Shown here: piece by piece, positions 34,080 through 47,880 of the stretch | How positions within the stretch are numbered: the first letter of the stretch is position 1 | Layout: every line of letters begins with the position of its first letter | Source of the DNA: Colias croceus | Taxonomy: Eukaryota; Arthropoda; Insecta; Lepidoptera; Pieridae | Assembly: GCF_905220415.1 (NCBI RefSeq) | Contig: NC_059542.1 | Location: 8,990,001-9,054,000 of the forward strand | Direction: 5' to 3' | Length of the DNA stretch: 64,000 nucleotides | Program-made: the position numbers and the translations under genes | The notes under the pieces: generated by a model | Databases searched by the model: none | What the model was told of the DNA's origin: nothing | What the model saw: only the letters and a program-made list of their open reading frames with translations

Positions 34080-34290
34080 CCGGCGTTTAGGAGCGCACGG
34101 TACCTTAACTCACGAGGCGCAGGATTGTCAATAATTGTCACGTTGATTTTTTAAATAATTATATAAACAAAAACCGACCGCTCACAGCAATGGCGCGGCC
34201 CTCACGAGAATGGTCCCTGAGAAGATACCGAGCGGCGTTGTGTGCGTGCGTACGTACATGAACGGGGTGCGTCGCCAAGCGCTCCAGGAA
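34080..34290 (+). promoter_or_regulatory. CpG-rich patch with a 23-codon ATG frame
   Basis: A GC-rich block in AT-rich intron. ATG at 34190 opens MARPSREWSLRRYRAALCAC and three more codons to TGA at 34259-34261. A donor-like TGC|GTACGT lies near 34249. Possible alternative first exon, but it would give a kinase without its glycine loop, so a non-coding or regulatory role is likelier. Overlapping open frames in other phases come from the same GC-rich bias. Confidence 0.25.
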
Positions 34291-37200
34291 CATACAAACG
34301 GCGCGATGTACCTTTTTTCGAAGATAACATACTTCTCTCTTTTTACTATGGTATTATATTATCTGTGGTATGCCGTCATCGCACGCGACCGTCTAATTAT
34401 TTGTATGAGTCAGTCGCATATCAATGGGTATCAATGACTTGAATCACTATTACAATGCGACGTAGCGCCAAATTACAAAATGCAAGGTCGTTTACAATCT
34501 CGTATGAATTGTAATTGATGGTGAAAAACATGGAGATGGTAGAAAGTGTACGGAAGGAGATTGTAGGTACTGTGTGTATTGTAAGGGACTTTCGATTCGT
34601 TGATTGTCAATGTTTGTTTTCTGAAAATGGTAATTATATAGTTTTGACTTTACTTTGACATTGATTGTCGCTATAATATAATGATGTTTATTAATGATGA
34701 AAGGATGTTGTTGCTTGAAGATAAGTTAACTCATAGTAACGACTGCACATAATTTGCATTCGAAATGAAGTTCAATTAAATAATTATTATTTTAATATGC
34801 AAAGTTGTTTTACAATGTATATACTTTGAATATTTATACATTTTTTGTATGGAAACATATTATTATATTTTTACGACACAAAAAACATTAATTTCAAAAT
34901 ACAAACGTGGTGATTATGATGTTAGTTTTATGCTGATATGAGTGATAACGAAAAGGTTTTTATAATCATAAAGAAAAAATAAAAAATAAATAGTAGGGTC
35001 AGTTGTCACCTTGGAGTAATAGCATTAATTGCAACAAGGCGCCAATCTCAGCTGTTTCGAAATGTGTATGAATAAAAAATAAATTTAACGCTTTATAGAC
35101 ACGTGCGAAGAGGTTTACGAAAGCGCAACGCTTTTAAATGCCACTCGAAAGCAATAAAAATAAAAAATAAATAAAGATTGAGTGCTCCGAATGTCAGTTT
35201 GTGAATTTTACTACCGTTTGCGAATTTGTAAGGTGGTTTTTATAACTTCATTTTCACTTTTTTCTTAATATCTACTATAGCGTTGTTGCGTATTCTTTGA
35301 TACAATTCTGATAGGTTATACCAAAAGCTATATGCTTATTGCAAACAACAAAATGATAATATAAAACTGTTCACGTAAATTTTACGTAAAGCAGATGCAT
35401 ATCGGAGGATGCAAATTGCGATATTTAAGTAAGTGCGATGTACAGAGAATATTGTGCAGTGTGTGTCGCAACTCGCAAGCTCTTGCCAGATAAACGATTC
35501 GGTCGGCTGCGTGCACCGCACTAGTTTCCCTCACAGGACTCGAATGGAGCAATTTCTTATACATTATCTAATACTGGCTTAAATTTGCAGTGTCTGTTAT
35601 GTCATTCTTTGTTATTAGCGTTGTATATTTTACTACAAAAGCCCGAGTGTGTTGATTAAATCTCGGGAGGTAGTTGGTGGCCTTAATGATTTTTAAGATG
35701 TAATTATCATGGTGGTTATAGGATTTAAATTTGCAAATACGAAATGAAGAAAGTAATCTAATGATATAATATTAGGTGGCAATCTTGATTTGGGGGAGCA
35801 TTCGGGGAAAATAATCACAATTCACCCTCTTCCGTTGGGGTTGTAGATTTCACTTTCACGATATTAAATTCTTGTGAATGATGTGAAAAAATATTGTCTG
35901 ATAGACATTTCTAAAATAAATTAAACTAAGGTGTAAATCTGCAGTTCAAGCTATTCGAGTAATCCCCGGTCCTTTCATACAGCTTTTACAATAGGGTCGT
36001 AGGTTCGTAGCAAGGTTCGGTGCAGTCCCCTTCTCGGTATCACCGTAAAACGTTTTACCAAGTTGTGTAGTTGTTCAAGCTTTCAACCCCTTTGTTTTTC
36101 AAAGGCCTGCGCTTTACTGGCTTTACGGATTAGCTTCTAAACCTACGAAACCTATTTGAAACAGTTCAAAAGCAATATCACCCTCGCCTTGCGTTAAATA
36201 AGGATTTCCAAAATTGCTACGTGCTAAAATCGTGGGGCAGAAATTTATTAAATCATTTGCTATTGCATAATAAACGTTTAGACCCGCCAGTACTTCCCTT
36301 TTTCTAACAAAATTGAATTGAAAAGGGACGAATATGGATCACGGATGAAACCAATCGCGAAGCAAATCCGAACCCAAAACAATTGACGCCATAAATAAAT
36401 TACCATGGAGAACATTCTAGGCATTCTAAATAAAATTGTATACATTACTTCTTGCTCTTCGTAGTTGAGATTGTGTAATAGTAGGAAACGGAGATTGACG
36501 GGAAATAAGGCGGCGTTCACACAAATATATAGTGTATGTAAATTGAAAATTTAGCGGGGAAGTGATAGCCGACTTGTAATTTTAACCGTTCATCCGTTTA
36601 ATTATTGCGCGTGTAGTTTGAAATATGCATATTAGTGAGTGCAATATCCATAATGTTTGTAGATGGTTAAGTAGTATGATTGGCTTATTTTGTAAATCTC
36701 GTACAATTGCGAGTATTGGTATCGTCAGTTATAGTATTCCTTTAGATTTAATGATTGAATGTAATTAATTTATAATAACTGAATAGTGAATACTGATGTT
36801 GCTATCAATTTGTAAATTAATTAATCAAAGCATAGTGGGTACCTAGGTAATTTGTGTTAACCGATAGGGATTGATCGTCGAGTTTCGTTTTACCTAGAAA
36901 GCATTTTAAACTGTACAATATCAAATAGTTAAATTTAGTTTCTTGACTTTCATTTAAAACATTCACACTTGAAAATCCAGTCGATGTCCGCGACTGTTAA
37001 GTTTCTACAATTTATGTAATTTGTTATGAAACAAGCTTCATTTGGTAACGTGTTCCTTCCTTTATTATATAAATCAGCAATTAGGCTTTTCGGTTGCATT
37101 TTACGAAAACAAGTGGGTATGCGGGTCACCCGGTGGGTATAGCGTCGTGCAAGAATGCACTCTCGTTCATTTGTAATAAGATCTTTGAAATATGAAACAA

Positions 37201-38744
37201 TAAGGAAATATTCTTTTGTATTCTGATTTAGCTTTCATTTTCTTTTTAACCTTTTACGAATATACCTACAGCCACATTAACTTGAAAATTTGTTTGGTGC
37301 AAATTTTGAACAAATTCTGAAATTCACCTACTAATTAAAATGACTATGCTTATCATACTATACTTAATATTATTTTAAACAAAAACATTTAATTATTTGG
37401 ATTTAGAACACATAAAAAGTATATTTTTTTTAATAATATGAGTTAAAAGTTAAAACCTGACCGCGACGTTCTGTACACCTCACAGCGTGGAGGGTTCGTG
37501 AGTTAACAACTGCACGACTAGAGTCCTTTATGAATACTAAAACACTGCTTTATATATGAGTTTGTACTATTTTTAAACGCTTCCTTTATTAAAATTTGAA
37601 ATAATGAAAAATGAGTCGTGAGTTGAACTGTGATCTTTCTGCAACTTGTTCTGTTCCGGGGAAAGTTAATGTTTGTACTACTTTTAAGGGATATTAAACA
37701 TCAAATTATATAACATTTTTATTATTTACGTGTGATAATATTTAGAAACAATGTAAGTGCTAGAAATACAAAACTAGTTGTATAAATAGTAAGTTCGCAG
37801 TAGGTCAAATTGAACATTTGAACCGTAAGAGTTGAACCGCAAATAGTCTGTTTACGCAAAACCGTTGGCTCCATGCCGGCGTTTTCGCTAATTTGTTGTA
37901 AAACATAGATAGCCTGAATACTTTACAGTGTTGTATATTAATATAGCTATAGTTCTTAATTGGAACTTTTGTGTAGGTTGGGGACGTGAGCTTTTATTAG
38001 AAAATAGCCAATAAGATTTATTTTGTAGGCTTTTGTGGATGCAGCTTGTACAAATATCAGAGTAGAACATAAATAGAATTTCTATGGAATAGCCGTAATT
38101 ACAACAACATTACATTTTAATTTCTAATACAGACAAGTTATCTACGTTTCTATTTTTATATATTTTTTGTCATGAGATATTGCCTACTAGGTACAATGAA
38201 ACTTTTACTTTATGCTGCTTCATTCTTTAATAGCCTAAAATCATATTGGATAAACTTTGATATTTCGTTGTTAATTTATTTAAATACATTCTACTAAATA
38301 TAATCCTTGTCTAGTGACATTCCGGTTATTCGATTTGAATATTCTCTTTGATCTGTTCCGACTTTGATGAAAACTGCGACCTCGTTTCTCCTGTTACACA
38401 GATTTATTAAGTAAATGGGAAAATGTATCACACTCTAGACATCAGTTTTCCTGTACTCTCTGCTCCTGATCAAATGAATACAAAAAGAATTTTCACTCGA
38501 TCTGATATGTTTTTTATCTAGTGAAAATTTATCAGTGTCAAAAGCTAACCATGTACGTCCCTATTTCTGAATGCCAAACATTTATTCAAATGTCGCTAAA
38601 TACTCTCTAGAAATACATCTATAAAATCTCGCCATTCATTTCATTCACAAAAGTCGCAAACTAATAATCCTGTAACGTACAACCGCTAGTAGTAAATTGA
38701 TATTGATTGTTTGATTTGGGTTAGCATTATCCCAAATTAGATTG

Positions 38745-38830
38745 TCGCCGGTCGTCCGGCCGCGGCATTGCGACTTCCGCCTACTTTGATAGCGTGCCGT
38801 GAATGGGAGCGTTGTGTTCTCGTAGTATGT
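38745..38830. other. CpG-rich patch
   Basis: GTCGCCGGTCGTCCGGCCGC followed by GGCATTGCGACTTCCGCC is a sharp local rise in CpG. No initiator or coding frame recognised. Possible enhancer or conserved non-coding element. Confidence 0.3.
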
Positions 38831-39611
38831 ATAGGACGTTGAATGGCCATAATAAGACTTATCAAAAGTTTTTTTTTTTTAATCTACATTGTGACCTGGG
38901 ATGTGTTGGAAGTTGGAAGTAGGAATAGTTTAGTTATAAATTTTGGTAACAGTTATACGAGTTTGTAATACTCGTAAATTATATTTGAGATATATTACAA
39001 TTTAGTGTGAATTATAATTATTGTCATAGAATATATGCACTAAATTGTAGAGGTGGCGTATGAAATAATATTGTTTTTATTTTATTATACTTTAGATATT
39101 TTTCAAGATATTCAACTAAAAGCTATTATACAATAAGATTTTGTTGCAATCTTATAACTTTTATATTATTATGATACCTACAGTTGCGTCTTAAAACTTT
39201 TTCGCTGTGTTAATTACGCGCCATTAAGACTAACTATGCAACTTTACCTATCATAAAAATTATACCTCCATTGTTCGGATAATAATCATAATTATTTCAT
39301 ACTAGGTACTCATAAAACTTCTTGATGCCGGAAAAGGTATTTCCAGGTTATATAAATATATAATACCATAAATATGTTTTGTCGCGTCTCAAGCAATGAC
39401 TGTAAGTTGTAACCTTTATATAAAATATGCAAACTATATCAAAATATCCCCGGGATCTCATATTCAGACTGATCATACACAAACTGAATAAAACTTGTAC
39501 CTATTATGCATATATTTACATAGTCTGATAGTCTAGACAGCTAATAACCATACCTATACGACTTGAAAACAATAATGTTCTTACATATTATGTTCAGATT
39601 ACTATAATAAT

Positions 39612-39660
39612 CGGCCAAGTGCGAGTCGGACTTGCGCACTGAGGGTTCCGCACAAACCCT
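39612..39660 (+). repeat. Fragment of a widespread insect repeat (GGCCAAGTGCGAGTCGGAC)
   Basis: CGGCCAAGTGCGAGTCGGAC then TTGCGCACTGAGGGTTCCGC. I recognise this block as recurring in many lepidopteran genomes, but I do not know its element class. Only about 45 bp is left here. Confidence 0.6.
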
Positions 39661-42600
39661 AAAAACAATATTTAATTAACTTTAATGTTGTTGTAAAGCA
39701 ATATACAGATAGAGAAGATGGCCGCTCCTTTTACGTACATCATTTGCATAATGCAAATGTGGTTGTAATATTTTTTGGTAATCTAATGCGGAACTCGTGT
39801 AATTACCGCGTGGGCGCAAGAAATTATTGTGACACACGCAATATTGTAATCATTTATGAGTTTATATGATTGTTAATTTTTTTATAGCTCTCCACCACGC
39901 CTACGTATCTCGGAATTCAGAATACTTGAATAGATAGTGGTAATTGATTGATGTGTTGTGACTTTGATGTCAATGTTTAGTTTTTATTGCAGATTTGAAT
40001 TAATTGAGCAAAAAGAAATGAAATATAGTTGAGAGTTAACAAACATTCACAGGGTTATAGTTCTACCGTAGTTGCTACAACACTAATTGGTAAATTGATA
40101 TACCCATCCTGCTCCGCATAACAAATATTTTCTAATTTCCACTTTTTAAAAGTAGGTAGTATCCACGTTAATGATCTATAATATTTGGCCAGTTACCTTT
40201 AAAAATCTGCAACCTTATGATATGATCCAGGTCACATGTGAAGATATTTCAAATGAGACCCATTTTGAAAATATTTAAACTGCAAATACTTGTAAATCTT
40301 TAAAAGAATGTCTTTCATAAACATTCTTCCAACATGTTAGTCACACATTAACAGCGGAATATTTATATTATTTGATTAGATTTATTATATTTACACGTTA
40401 AACGACCCACTTCCCTACATCGCCAATTATCCAACTTAATCGTTTATTGCACTGTTGCACTCGTTTCTGTGGCTTAATTTACAATACAATATAATGAATA
40501 TATACACTAATGATGATCTGTCTCGTCAAAATTTGAAATTAATGAACGTTAAAGCTTTTTAATGAGATGAGACTGATTCAAGAGGTCGAATCGCCCGTCA
40601 CTCATGAAATAAGTATAAAAAATAAAATAATTTGTTACTAATGTAATTTAAATTTGTAATGATGTGTCATATTCATAAAACTTTATCTAAGACCAATTAT
40701 TTTACACGAATAAGTTTATTATTGAAACCGTAATGTCTTGAGATATGTTTTAGCATCATAATGACGTACGAATTAATAAACAATCTAAAAAAGCAACACA
40801 AATTATTGGATTGAAAATGATTGTTTGTATCAAGCTGTTTTCTATTCTTCACGAGATACACAATAGACTTCTAGTTTAGCAATCTCTGTTATTTCGAAAT
40901 AATCCAACCAGTGCTCTCAGAATAGACGATGAATTTTTTTAGTTTCTTTCGACACAGAGCCATCTTTAGAATTAAACATTTTATATAATACTTTTTCCTA
41001 ATCTCTTTCAACAATGTGCATTAAGTTTTATTCATTGACCGTAAACCGCGTTATTTTGTAATTATGCATACGTTTAGAAAGGGAACATCGAATTAGAGTT
41101 ATTGCTTATATTGTGTAAGTTTGTTTGTTTAACGCTAATTGCTCTATTTACGTGCACTTGTCTTTGATCTACCTGGTTGCCTAATATAATCTGTTGTTCT
41201 TTTATTTAAATCAGAAGTGTATCCATTACAGATTCATTATTAAATGTATGAAACAGTTGAGGCACAACTAGTAGGTACCTGTGTAACTTCGGATTATTCC
41301 TAACTTAAATTCTAATAAATTGAAATAAGTTTAGAGTATTTATATTCCCATAAGCAACCGGTCATTCGATTAACGAGTTATATATAACTTATATAAGGTC
41401 TAAAATTAATATGCGCTGCGGTATGTTCCTTTTAAAACAAATGAGTCAAACCCAGACGGTGCATTAGCACATCATTAAATTTTGAATTATAAAAAAAAAT
41501 TAAAATAAACATATGCTCGTTAAGCGCATTAATAACGCTAGACGAATTTCAACCATGACCTCTTCCTGCGGGTGCATTAGGGTCCTGCACATAAGACGGA
41601 AAGGCACATGCCCACTTGTCCGAACCCCTTGCATCGAGCCGTGACCTTATGTGGCAGGTGTTTGTCCGTCTGTCGTCTTTTATGGTGCATCTACACATTT
41701 ATGTTCGCTAAACGCCTCGCGACGCTACGAAACATTCGTATACAAGCGTCGTTGCAAACCCATTGTTCACGCATTAGGTTTTTCTTTTATTTTTTTCCGA
41801 AAAGCGAATCTTAAGGCGAATAGTGCACTGTTTACATACCTATGTAGCGGCGATGTTCAAGGCACAAAATAATAAATATATTACCCCTAACGCCCAAAAC
41901 ATAGGTACACGTCGAATTGAAAAATGTTTTTCAACTTTACAAAATGAGAAAAAGCTTATTTTTCTGTCTGTTATATTCACTAATAAAGTAGTAAGTGAAG
42001 TTTGTGCATTAAATTCTAATTACCAACTCCACATACTCGCCTCGCTATTTGAGTGAATGTGTAAATGCACCATAATGAATACACCGTAGAGGCCATTAAT
42101 CCGCTCGACTTAACTTCAATTCGTGGTCCTAACTAATCGGTTTAATTTATCGAAACCTTATTATACGGATCGCATGTAGAGCTTACGCAACCTTTAATAG
42201 CTAGACGTGTTACTTTTTTGATTCGGTTATTTTACACAAATCCGACTTTTTTATACGCAGCAATGAGGATTAGTTCAGAAGCCACTTGAAGTTATATTTC
42301 CAATGAACCAAGTACAGATAATGCGATAGTTGAGTTTCAAATTGATTTTGTTTCTTTACAGTAGGTACCCTTGTTTCTTCTTGATATGTTGATTGTTGAA
42401 TGTATGGAGTCGTGTAATAATTATGTATTCCTTTTACTGCCAAAATGTAAACCTTTATTAACGTAACATTTCTGTTCATTTCAGGTACGTCCAGGTATTC
42501 AGTATGCTATGCAAATCACGATTATGGGCGGCATATTTACATGCACTCGTGTCGCTAAGTGTCATGTTCGCTTGCGAGTGAACGTTCCCTCGGGGCGAGT

Positions 42601-45600
42601 AAAGAAGGCTCTAATTATGTGTCCGACAGCTAATATGAGCTTTACTGTTTGTTGAAATATCTGCGATTTTAGTTATATGAATCTTTCTTAATTAGGGAAG
42701 AACATGTTTGTCGTACATAAAATATATAGTATGTTTGCGCTTATCTCGAGAATGGTCAGATTTGAATACGTATTTCAGTGAGATAGACACTAAACTTATC
42801 GAGGAAGTATATTGTTACGCTGAACTAATAGGTGCGGAGAAATGCGGCTAAAAACGCCTGCATAGCCAGTATATAGTTAATAGCTATAGTTTACATTACA
42901 TGTAAACAAATCGTTACCTTTACAGTTTACACGCCTTATCTCAATGTCATTTAGCATGTTTTGATAATTGCATTGCATTTATCATTTTCTCCTTCAAATG
43001 TGCCTAAGAAAATGTAAACCACTAGATAAACTATAACACGGAAGCGTCAACTTCACAACTAATTAATATCATATATCATTGAAAGGCATTATTTGAAAAA
43101 GATTTTTTAGTTCCGCCTTATTAACACGCCACTTTCAGAAATCGAATAAATTGTCCGTATAATTTCATATCACTTTAATTTTGCAATTAAAAGTAAAAAG
43201 GTTGTACAAAAAAGAGCGACCTACATTGAAAACTGTTGACACGTTCAGGAATGCTGAACAAATGGAGCTCTGTAGAAACATCTAGAACATTCTAGATATA
43301 TCTGTGTTCATTAGCATAGATAGACCAAAACAAACCAACTGGGTCACAACATAATGTTGTGTTTAAAGGCTGGAAACAGCTCGTACTCCTTAATTAAGTC
43401 CGGTGACCTTGTGAAGGCTTATGCGCTCTTTTATGGCATCTTGTATGTGCCTTTCGACCTAGATTGAATCTCAGTGGTCGCGGTTGCAATGTGTTTTTAA
43501 ATTGGCGCCGCTTTTATACGATTGTAAATTAGTTTTATTATCAATATGTTATTCATTTAATTTAATACAAATAGTTTATAACGTCCAAATGTTTCATTTT
43601 TTAAATCTTCTAGGTATATCAAAGCTAAAAAATAAACAAAAACATTCAAATCAGAATTAACAAACAATAAAGGTGTATAGGAATGATAAAACTAATGGCT
43701 GCATGCAGTTACATAAAAAGCATTATCTACATCCCCAAGTACACATCTCTAATAGAGAAATGCAAGCAGTCTTATAAAATAAACAAAACTGATTTCAACG
43801 CTCCAGAGCATGTAGTATTGACTGCTATCTGACATTGATAAAGGTACTTGCATCTCGAAATTGTCCTCGCTGGCGAACATCGGGCTGTTCTTTTTTCTTA
43901 TCAACAAATGTCAGCCTTACCATGATGCCTTATAGCAGTATTGTTGCCAGTGAGAGAAAGGGATGGTGCTATACAACCTTTATAGCGCTGTCATCTTTCC
44001 ACACTGGAAATATTACTGCCTTAAAACATCATGATACAAGCGGGTGTTTGTGAGCAAGTTTACTTGTTCCGAGAAATGTTTCAATGTGTATTTAGTTGTT
44101 AATTATATTTGCCGTTTGATAACATTCACGGAGAACGCGATAGTGTTTTGCGTTGCGCAGAATGGATGCATTGTTTGATATCAACATTCATACAAATCTA
44201 TGTTATTATTAGAACTCTTGTAGATTACTCACGCGTGCCGTTTATTTACTTGAATTGATTATTCTACGACTTCAGTACAGCAATAAGCATGCCAGTACGA
44301 TGATCGTCCAAAAGAAAGTCGTATTATCCAAGTAATAGAATTTGAAACATCAACATAATATTCCATTACTTATAATTATTGTTCATATTTCATAAATACA
44401 TAACAATCGATACATTGAGAGCACTCATACAGTTCTATTGTTATTAGTAAAGCCATCTAACACGATTATACTAAACGGTCAATAAATAGTGCAATATGCA
44501 CGACCTACGACGCAAACGGCCTACGCATGATGCGTGACTGAATAATATATACGTAGATAATTAAATGCATATACATAGGGTATACTTTGATTAATTATTT
44601 CTAAAGAACACTAGAAAGTAACGAATGAGATAAGGTTGTACTTAGAATGTGTAGTGTTATGTGTTTTAAATGTGGCTAAGCAAAATTAAATGAGATAAAC
44701 TTGGTGGTCTAGTACTTTTTAGAAAGTAGATTTTTTATGATGAGAGCTTGACTTTCTTCCATTTATTCTGCTTACTTTGGATGTACTGGGATTCGCAAAC
44801 AATGCTATGTCCATAAGGCATTCAGATGCATTGTGAAATATTTCATTTACTTAATAGTTAATACACCTCATTGTTAAACGGCGAATAAGGCTATTTAGCA
44901 AATAGGTATTAGCATTTAAATATCATATTTTTCTACTCAGAATACCCTCGCGAGATAAGTATTCTCATAAATATTTAGTTGGTATAGAATATCTACATAT
45001 TATTTAAATACTTATTCTAATAATATGCTTAAATTTAAGTGCTCAAACTGCATTTACCTTTTACGCTAATCGTGATATTTTTTTAATAAATTTATGTATC
45101 TTTTTAAAAAGCTTCATATCGCTTAGGTTTATAACACACACGACACAATATTACACGTTTGGCTGAACCTAACCGCTCCATCTGCCGCTTTGTAAAAGCA
45201 AAAAGGTGCCAATGAATTAAGGTTATAAAACAAATATACACTTGGCCTGGTTTTGAGCTTTTAATGAAAATATTTTTACAGAGAATAATACTTATCGTTA
45301 AAGTAACAAAACCAGTTTAATATCAAATACTAATATTAAAATATGTAAATTAAACTTACGCTAATTTGTACGAACTATAAACGCACCGATTTGAGGAAGT
45401 AATAGAATAATTTAAATCGTGTTTGCATTTGATAACCTTATTATTTGGGAAGGTCGTAACGTACTATCATAATCCGACCTTTTTATTCTACCGCACTGAA
45501 AATAACACAACTTCAAGATATTAACTATTATCTATTGAATGCAATAGATTAAAATTAATTAATACAATATTACTTGTACTGCACATACATGTGTTGGTAA

Positions 45601-45930
45601 TTTTGTACACAATGACAGTGATCCAATAATGAATATCAAGAGTGAACGGCGTATTACTGTCATTTATTTTAATGAATACGCGGGATTGGTGGCTCCAAGC
45701 GAGTGAGATTTGAGCTTTGATGGGTATTGTAAAACGTTTGTATTAAATCCTGGGTCATATTTACAAGAAGTAACACATAAATTTATAGATTTGAATTCAA
45801 ATTATTCTCTCGAGCAACAACATTTATTGAATTAGTGTTTCAGTAAACTTTTTAATCCCATAATTTTACAATGATCATGAGCTAGTGTTGATTCGTGTTA
45901 ATTAGTTAATATGATTGAACGCGAAAATAA
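39661..45930. other. Repeat-poor intron segment with a splice-site candidate at 42.48 kb
   Basis: No gene supported. A richer block lies at 41570-41860, where several short open frames overlap without domains. The frame at 43835-44053 begins at a non-ATG codon. The recursive-splice candidate is listed separately. Confidence 0.5.
42470..42490 (+). promoter_or_regulatory. Candidate recursive (zero-length exon) splice site
   Basis: TTTCTGTTCATTTCAG|GTACGT joins an acceptor with a good pyrimidine tract directly to a donor (junction 42484/42485), 37.1 kb after the kinase exon 1 donor. Another acceptor-like TTTTGTTTCTTTACAG lies at 42346-42361, so a 123-nt non-coding cassette exon 42362-42484 is the alternative reading. 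Confidence 0.4.
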
Positions 45931-46030
45931 GATCCCGTATCCCCTGGCAAGGCGAGGAGCAGATGCATTTCACACCTGTTTCACTTATCAATTTTCTTTA
46001 TGGTCAAATAGATGGATAACCAATCTTATT
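45931..46030 (-). mobile_element. tRNA-derived SINE, fragment
   Basis: AGCAGATGCATT, TGTTTCACTTATCAATTTTC and TTTATGG align with the body of the complete SINE at 47495-47721. The tRNA-like head is missing. A decayed, truncated copy. Confidence 0.65.
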
Positions 46031-47440
46031 TTGTGAGGATGAACTAATCATTTTTTTATCCGTTGTTAATTTGACAGATGGATAAAATACAGTCTGGATT
46101 AATACATAAGCTACTTATAAATATAGTTTATATAGCTTATTTACTATAACTCATCATTTTTGAAGCTTTAGTTAGCTCTGTAGATAGAACACGAACAAAT
46201 ACGTAAAACAGATCTGCGAAACTTGAAGACGGTCGAAGAGACGAGAAGTATTTTCCTAAGGAGTATATTATAAAAATAATAATTGCGATTCGTCACAAAT
46301 GTTTTCACTGAATAATGTCGAATTATGTTATCCCATTATGTACCGTACCGTCTCAGATGAAATTTTCTTAGGAATTTTTGTCGAAATTTCGAGTAAACCG
46401 CAATAAAAAGCAGACGGATTCCACTGAATGCTTGCGTTATAAGTACTTGTTTCAATCAAGGTATGCCGGAAGTCGTTCGAGATTTGTTAAGGTATTTTTC
46501 AGGTATTGAATCATTTTTCAACTTAAAATAATATGTATTGCAACAAATACGTGGGTTATTTAATAACGAAGGAAATGTTTTTATTGAAAAATTAAGTACA
46601 ACAAATCGACTAAATTTAGTTAGATACTAAATTAAGTACAAGTATAAAAACAACAATGATACCATCCTACAGTAAAAAAATCCTTAAAATAGCCTAATTA
46701 ATTAATTAGACTTTTTTAAGAAATGGAAAATATTCACTTGCTATGTTCTTGAAAATTCTCTCGTTGATTCGAACAACTTTCATCGTGATGCAAAAACGGT
46801 ATTATAAAAGGTAAATGTTCAAAAACTGGAAATTATAAGAAGTTTACCGTGATAAAGTTGTTTTTGCAAAACACTTTCGCAATGTTTACCTCATCTGTGA
46901 TTTTGTGCAGAATTCAGAAACTCAGAAAACTTCATTGTTATGTACAAGAACTGTTTGGACTTTATTTTGTTTCCTTAATTTTATGTAACAGTTCTACATA
47001 TTTTTCGAATTGTTGTTTAAATTTATAACTTTTCAAACTTTTATTTCTTCTACAATAAACATTATTTTTTTGTAGATAATTATAAGGATAGAACACAAGT
47101 TCCTATAGTTATTTTAATACTTACTCAAAACTATAGTTATTTTAATTCATTGATTGTTTTATTTTTAATTCAACAGATATTGTTTTATTGCTCAATTTTA
47201 TATCATACTTTCGCATGTAATTGTCGGATTGTTCCAGTTCATTAAACGTTTACATAACAGCGGTAATATATTCAGTATTTTAGATATCCTATAACAAGCA
47301 TCTAGAGGATATTCGTTTTTAGCAAATGTACTACCGCTCCTACAAAATTAATTGACTCTGACATTACCAATTTGCTATTGTTTTCATCTTTATTTTTCAC
47401 AGTTCATTTGTAACGTTATTGTTTGGAAAATATAGCAAAA
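46031..47440. other. Intron sequence, nothing recognised
   Basis: AT-rich. TTTTTCAG|GTATTG near 46501 is a weak acceptor-donor match. No gene or repeat supported. Confidence 0.55.
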
Positions 47441-47880
47441 CTAGCTGTGAGCTGCGGTTTTACCAGCCTTGATCCGCTCCTGTGGGTCTTAGCGTAAGTG
47501 TAAGTGAAGTCCCGTGTCCCCGTAGTGGGGTAAGGGGCAGATGCATTATGCATACATCAGTTTCACTGATCGATTTTCTTTAGGGACAAGTAGGTGATCA
47601 GCCTTCTGTGTCCTACCAGACCGAGACATTTTTTTTTCTTCGTCTCCACCGGGAATCGAACCCAGGACCCCTCGGTTCTACGCTCACGCGTCAACCACTG
47701 TACCAAGGAGGCGGTCAAGGAGGGTCTTAGCGTGATGAGATAATATATTATAGTTTATAGCCTTCCTCGATAAATGGGCTATCTATCACCGAAAGAATTT
47801 TTCAAATCGGACCATCCTGAGATAGTTCCTGAGATAAACGCGTTCAAACAAACAAACAAACTCTAAATTGAAGATTTAGA
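47441..47880 (-). mobile_element. Lep1-type Helitron interrupted by a SINE
   Basis: The host element is 47441-47483 plus 47733-47880. On the minus strand it starts TCTAAATCTTCAATTTAGAG, carries GTTTGTTTGTTTGAACGCG and aggctataaactataatata, and ends GCTCACAGCTAG before T. The SINE sits in between with an 11-bp duplication of GGGTCTTAGCG. Without it, it matches the Lep1 copy at 24608-24779. Confidence 0.85.
47495..47721 (-). mobile_element. tRNA-derived SINE, complete, with target-site duplication
   Basis: Read on the minus strand the head is GACCGCCTCCTTGGTACAGT, then GGTTGACGCGTGAGC, with an A box-like TGGTACAGTGG and a B box GGTTCGATTCC, so it descends from a tRNA. The body contains GGGACAAGTAGGTGATCAGC on the complement. 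Flanks are perfect 11-bp duplications, GGGTCTTAGCG at 47484-47494 and 47722-47732. 227 bp. It has no coding capacity and relies on LINE machinery in trans. Confidence 0.88.

Larger units (their letters stand above)
32900..39611. other. Repeat-poor intron segment
   Basis: 6.7 kb with no transposon I can recognise, in contrast to 6.5-33 kb. CpG-richer islands occur at 34080-34290 and 38745-38830. The splice-like sites and open frames seen are weak. No RNA gene found. Confidence 0.5.

Noticed and set aside
46485..46506. TATTTTTCAG|GTATTG as a recursive splice site
   Set aside because: The donor lacks the +4/+5 consensus and there is no clear branch point.
47640..47721. A second tRNA gene on the minus strand
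   Set aside because: It is the head of a SINE with target-site duplications; the cloverleaf is not intact.
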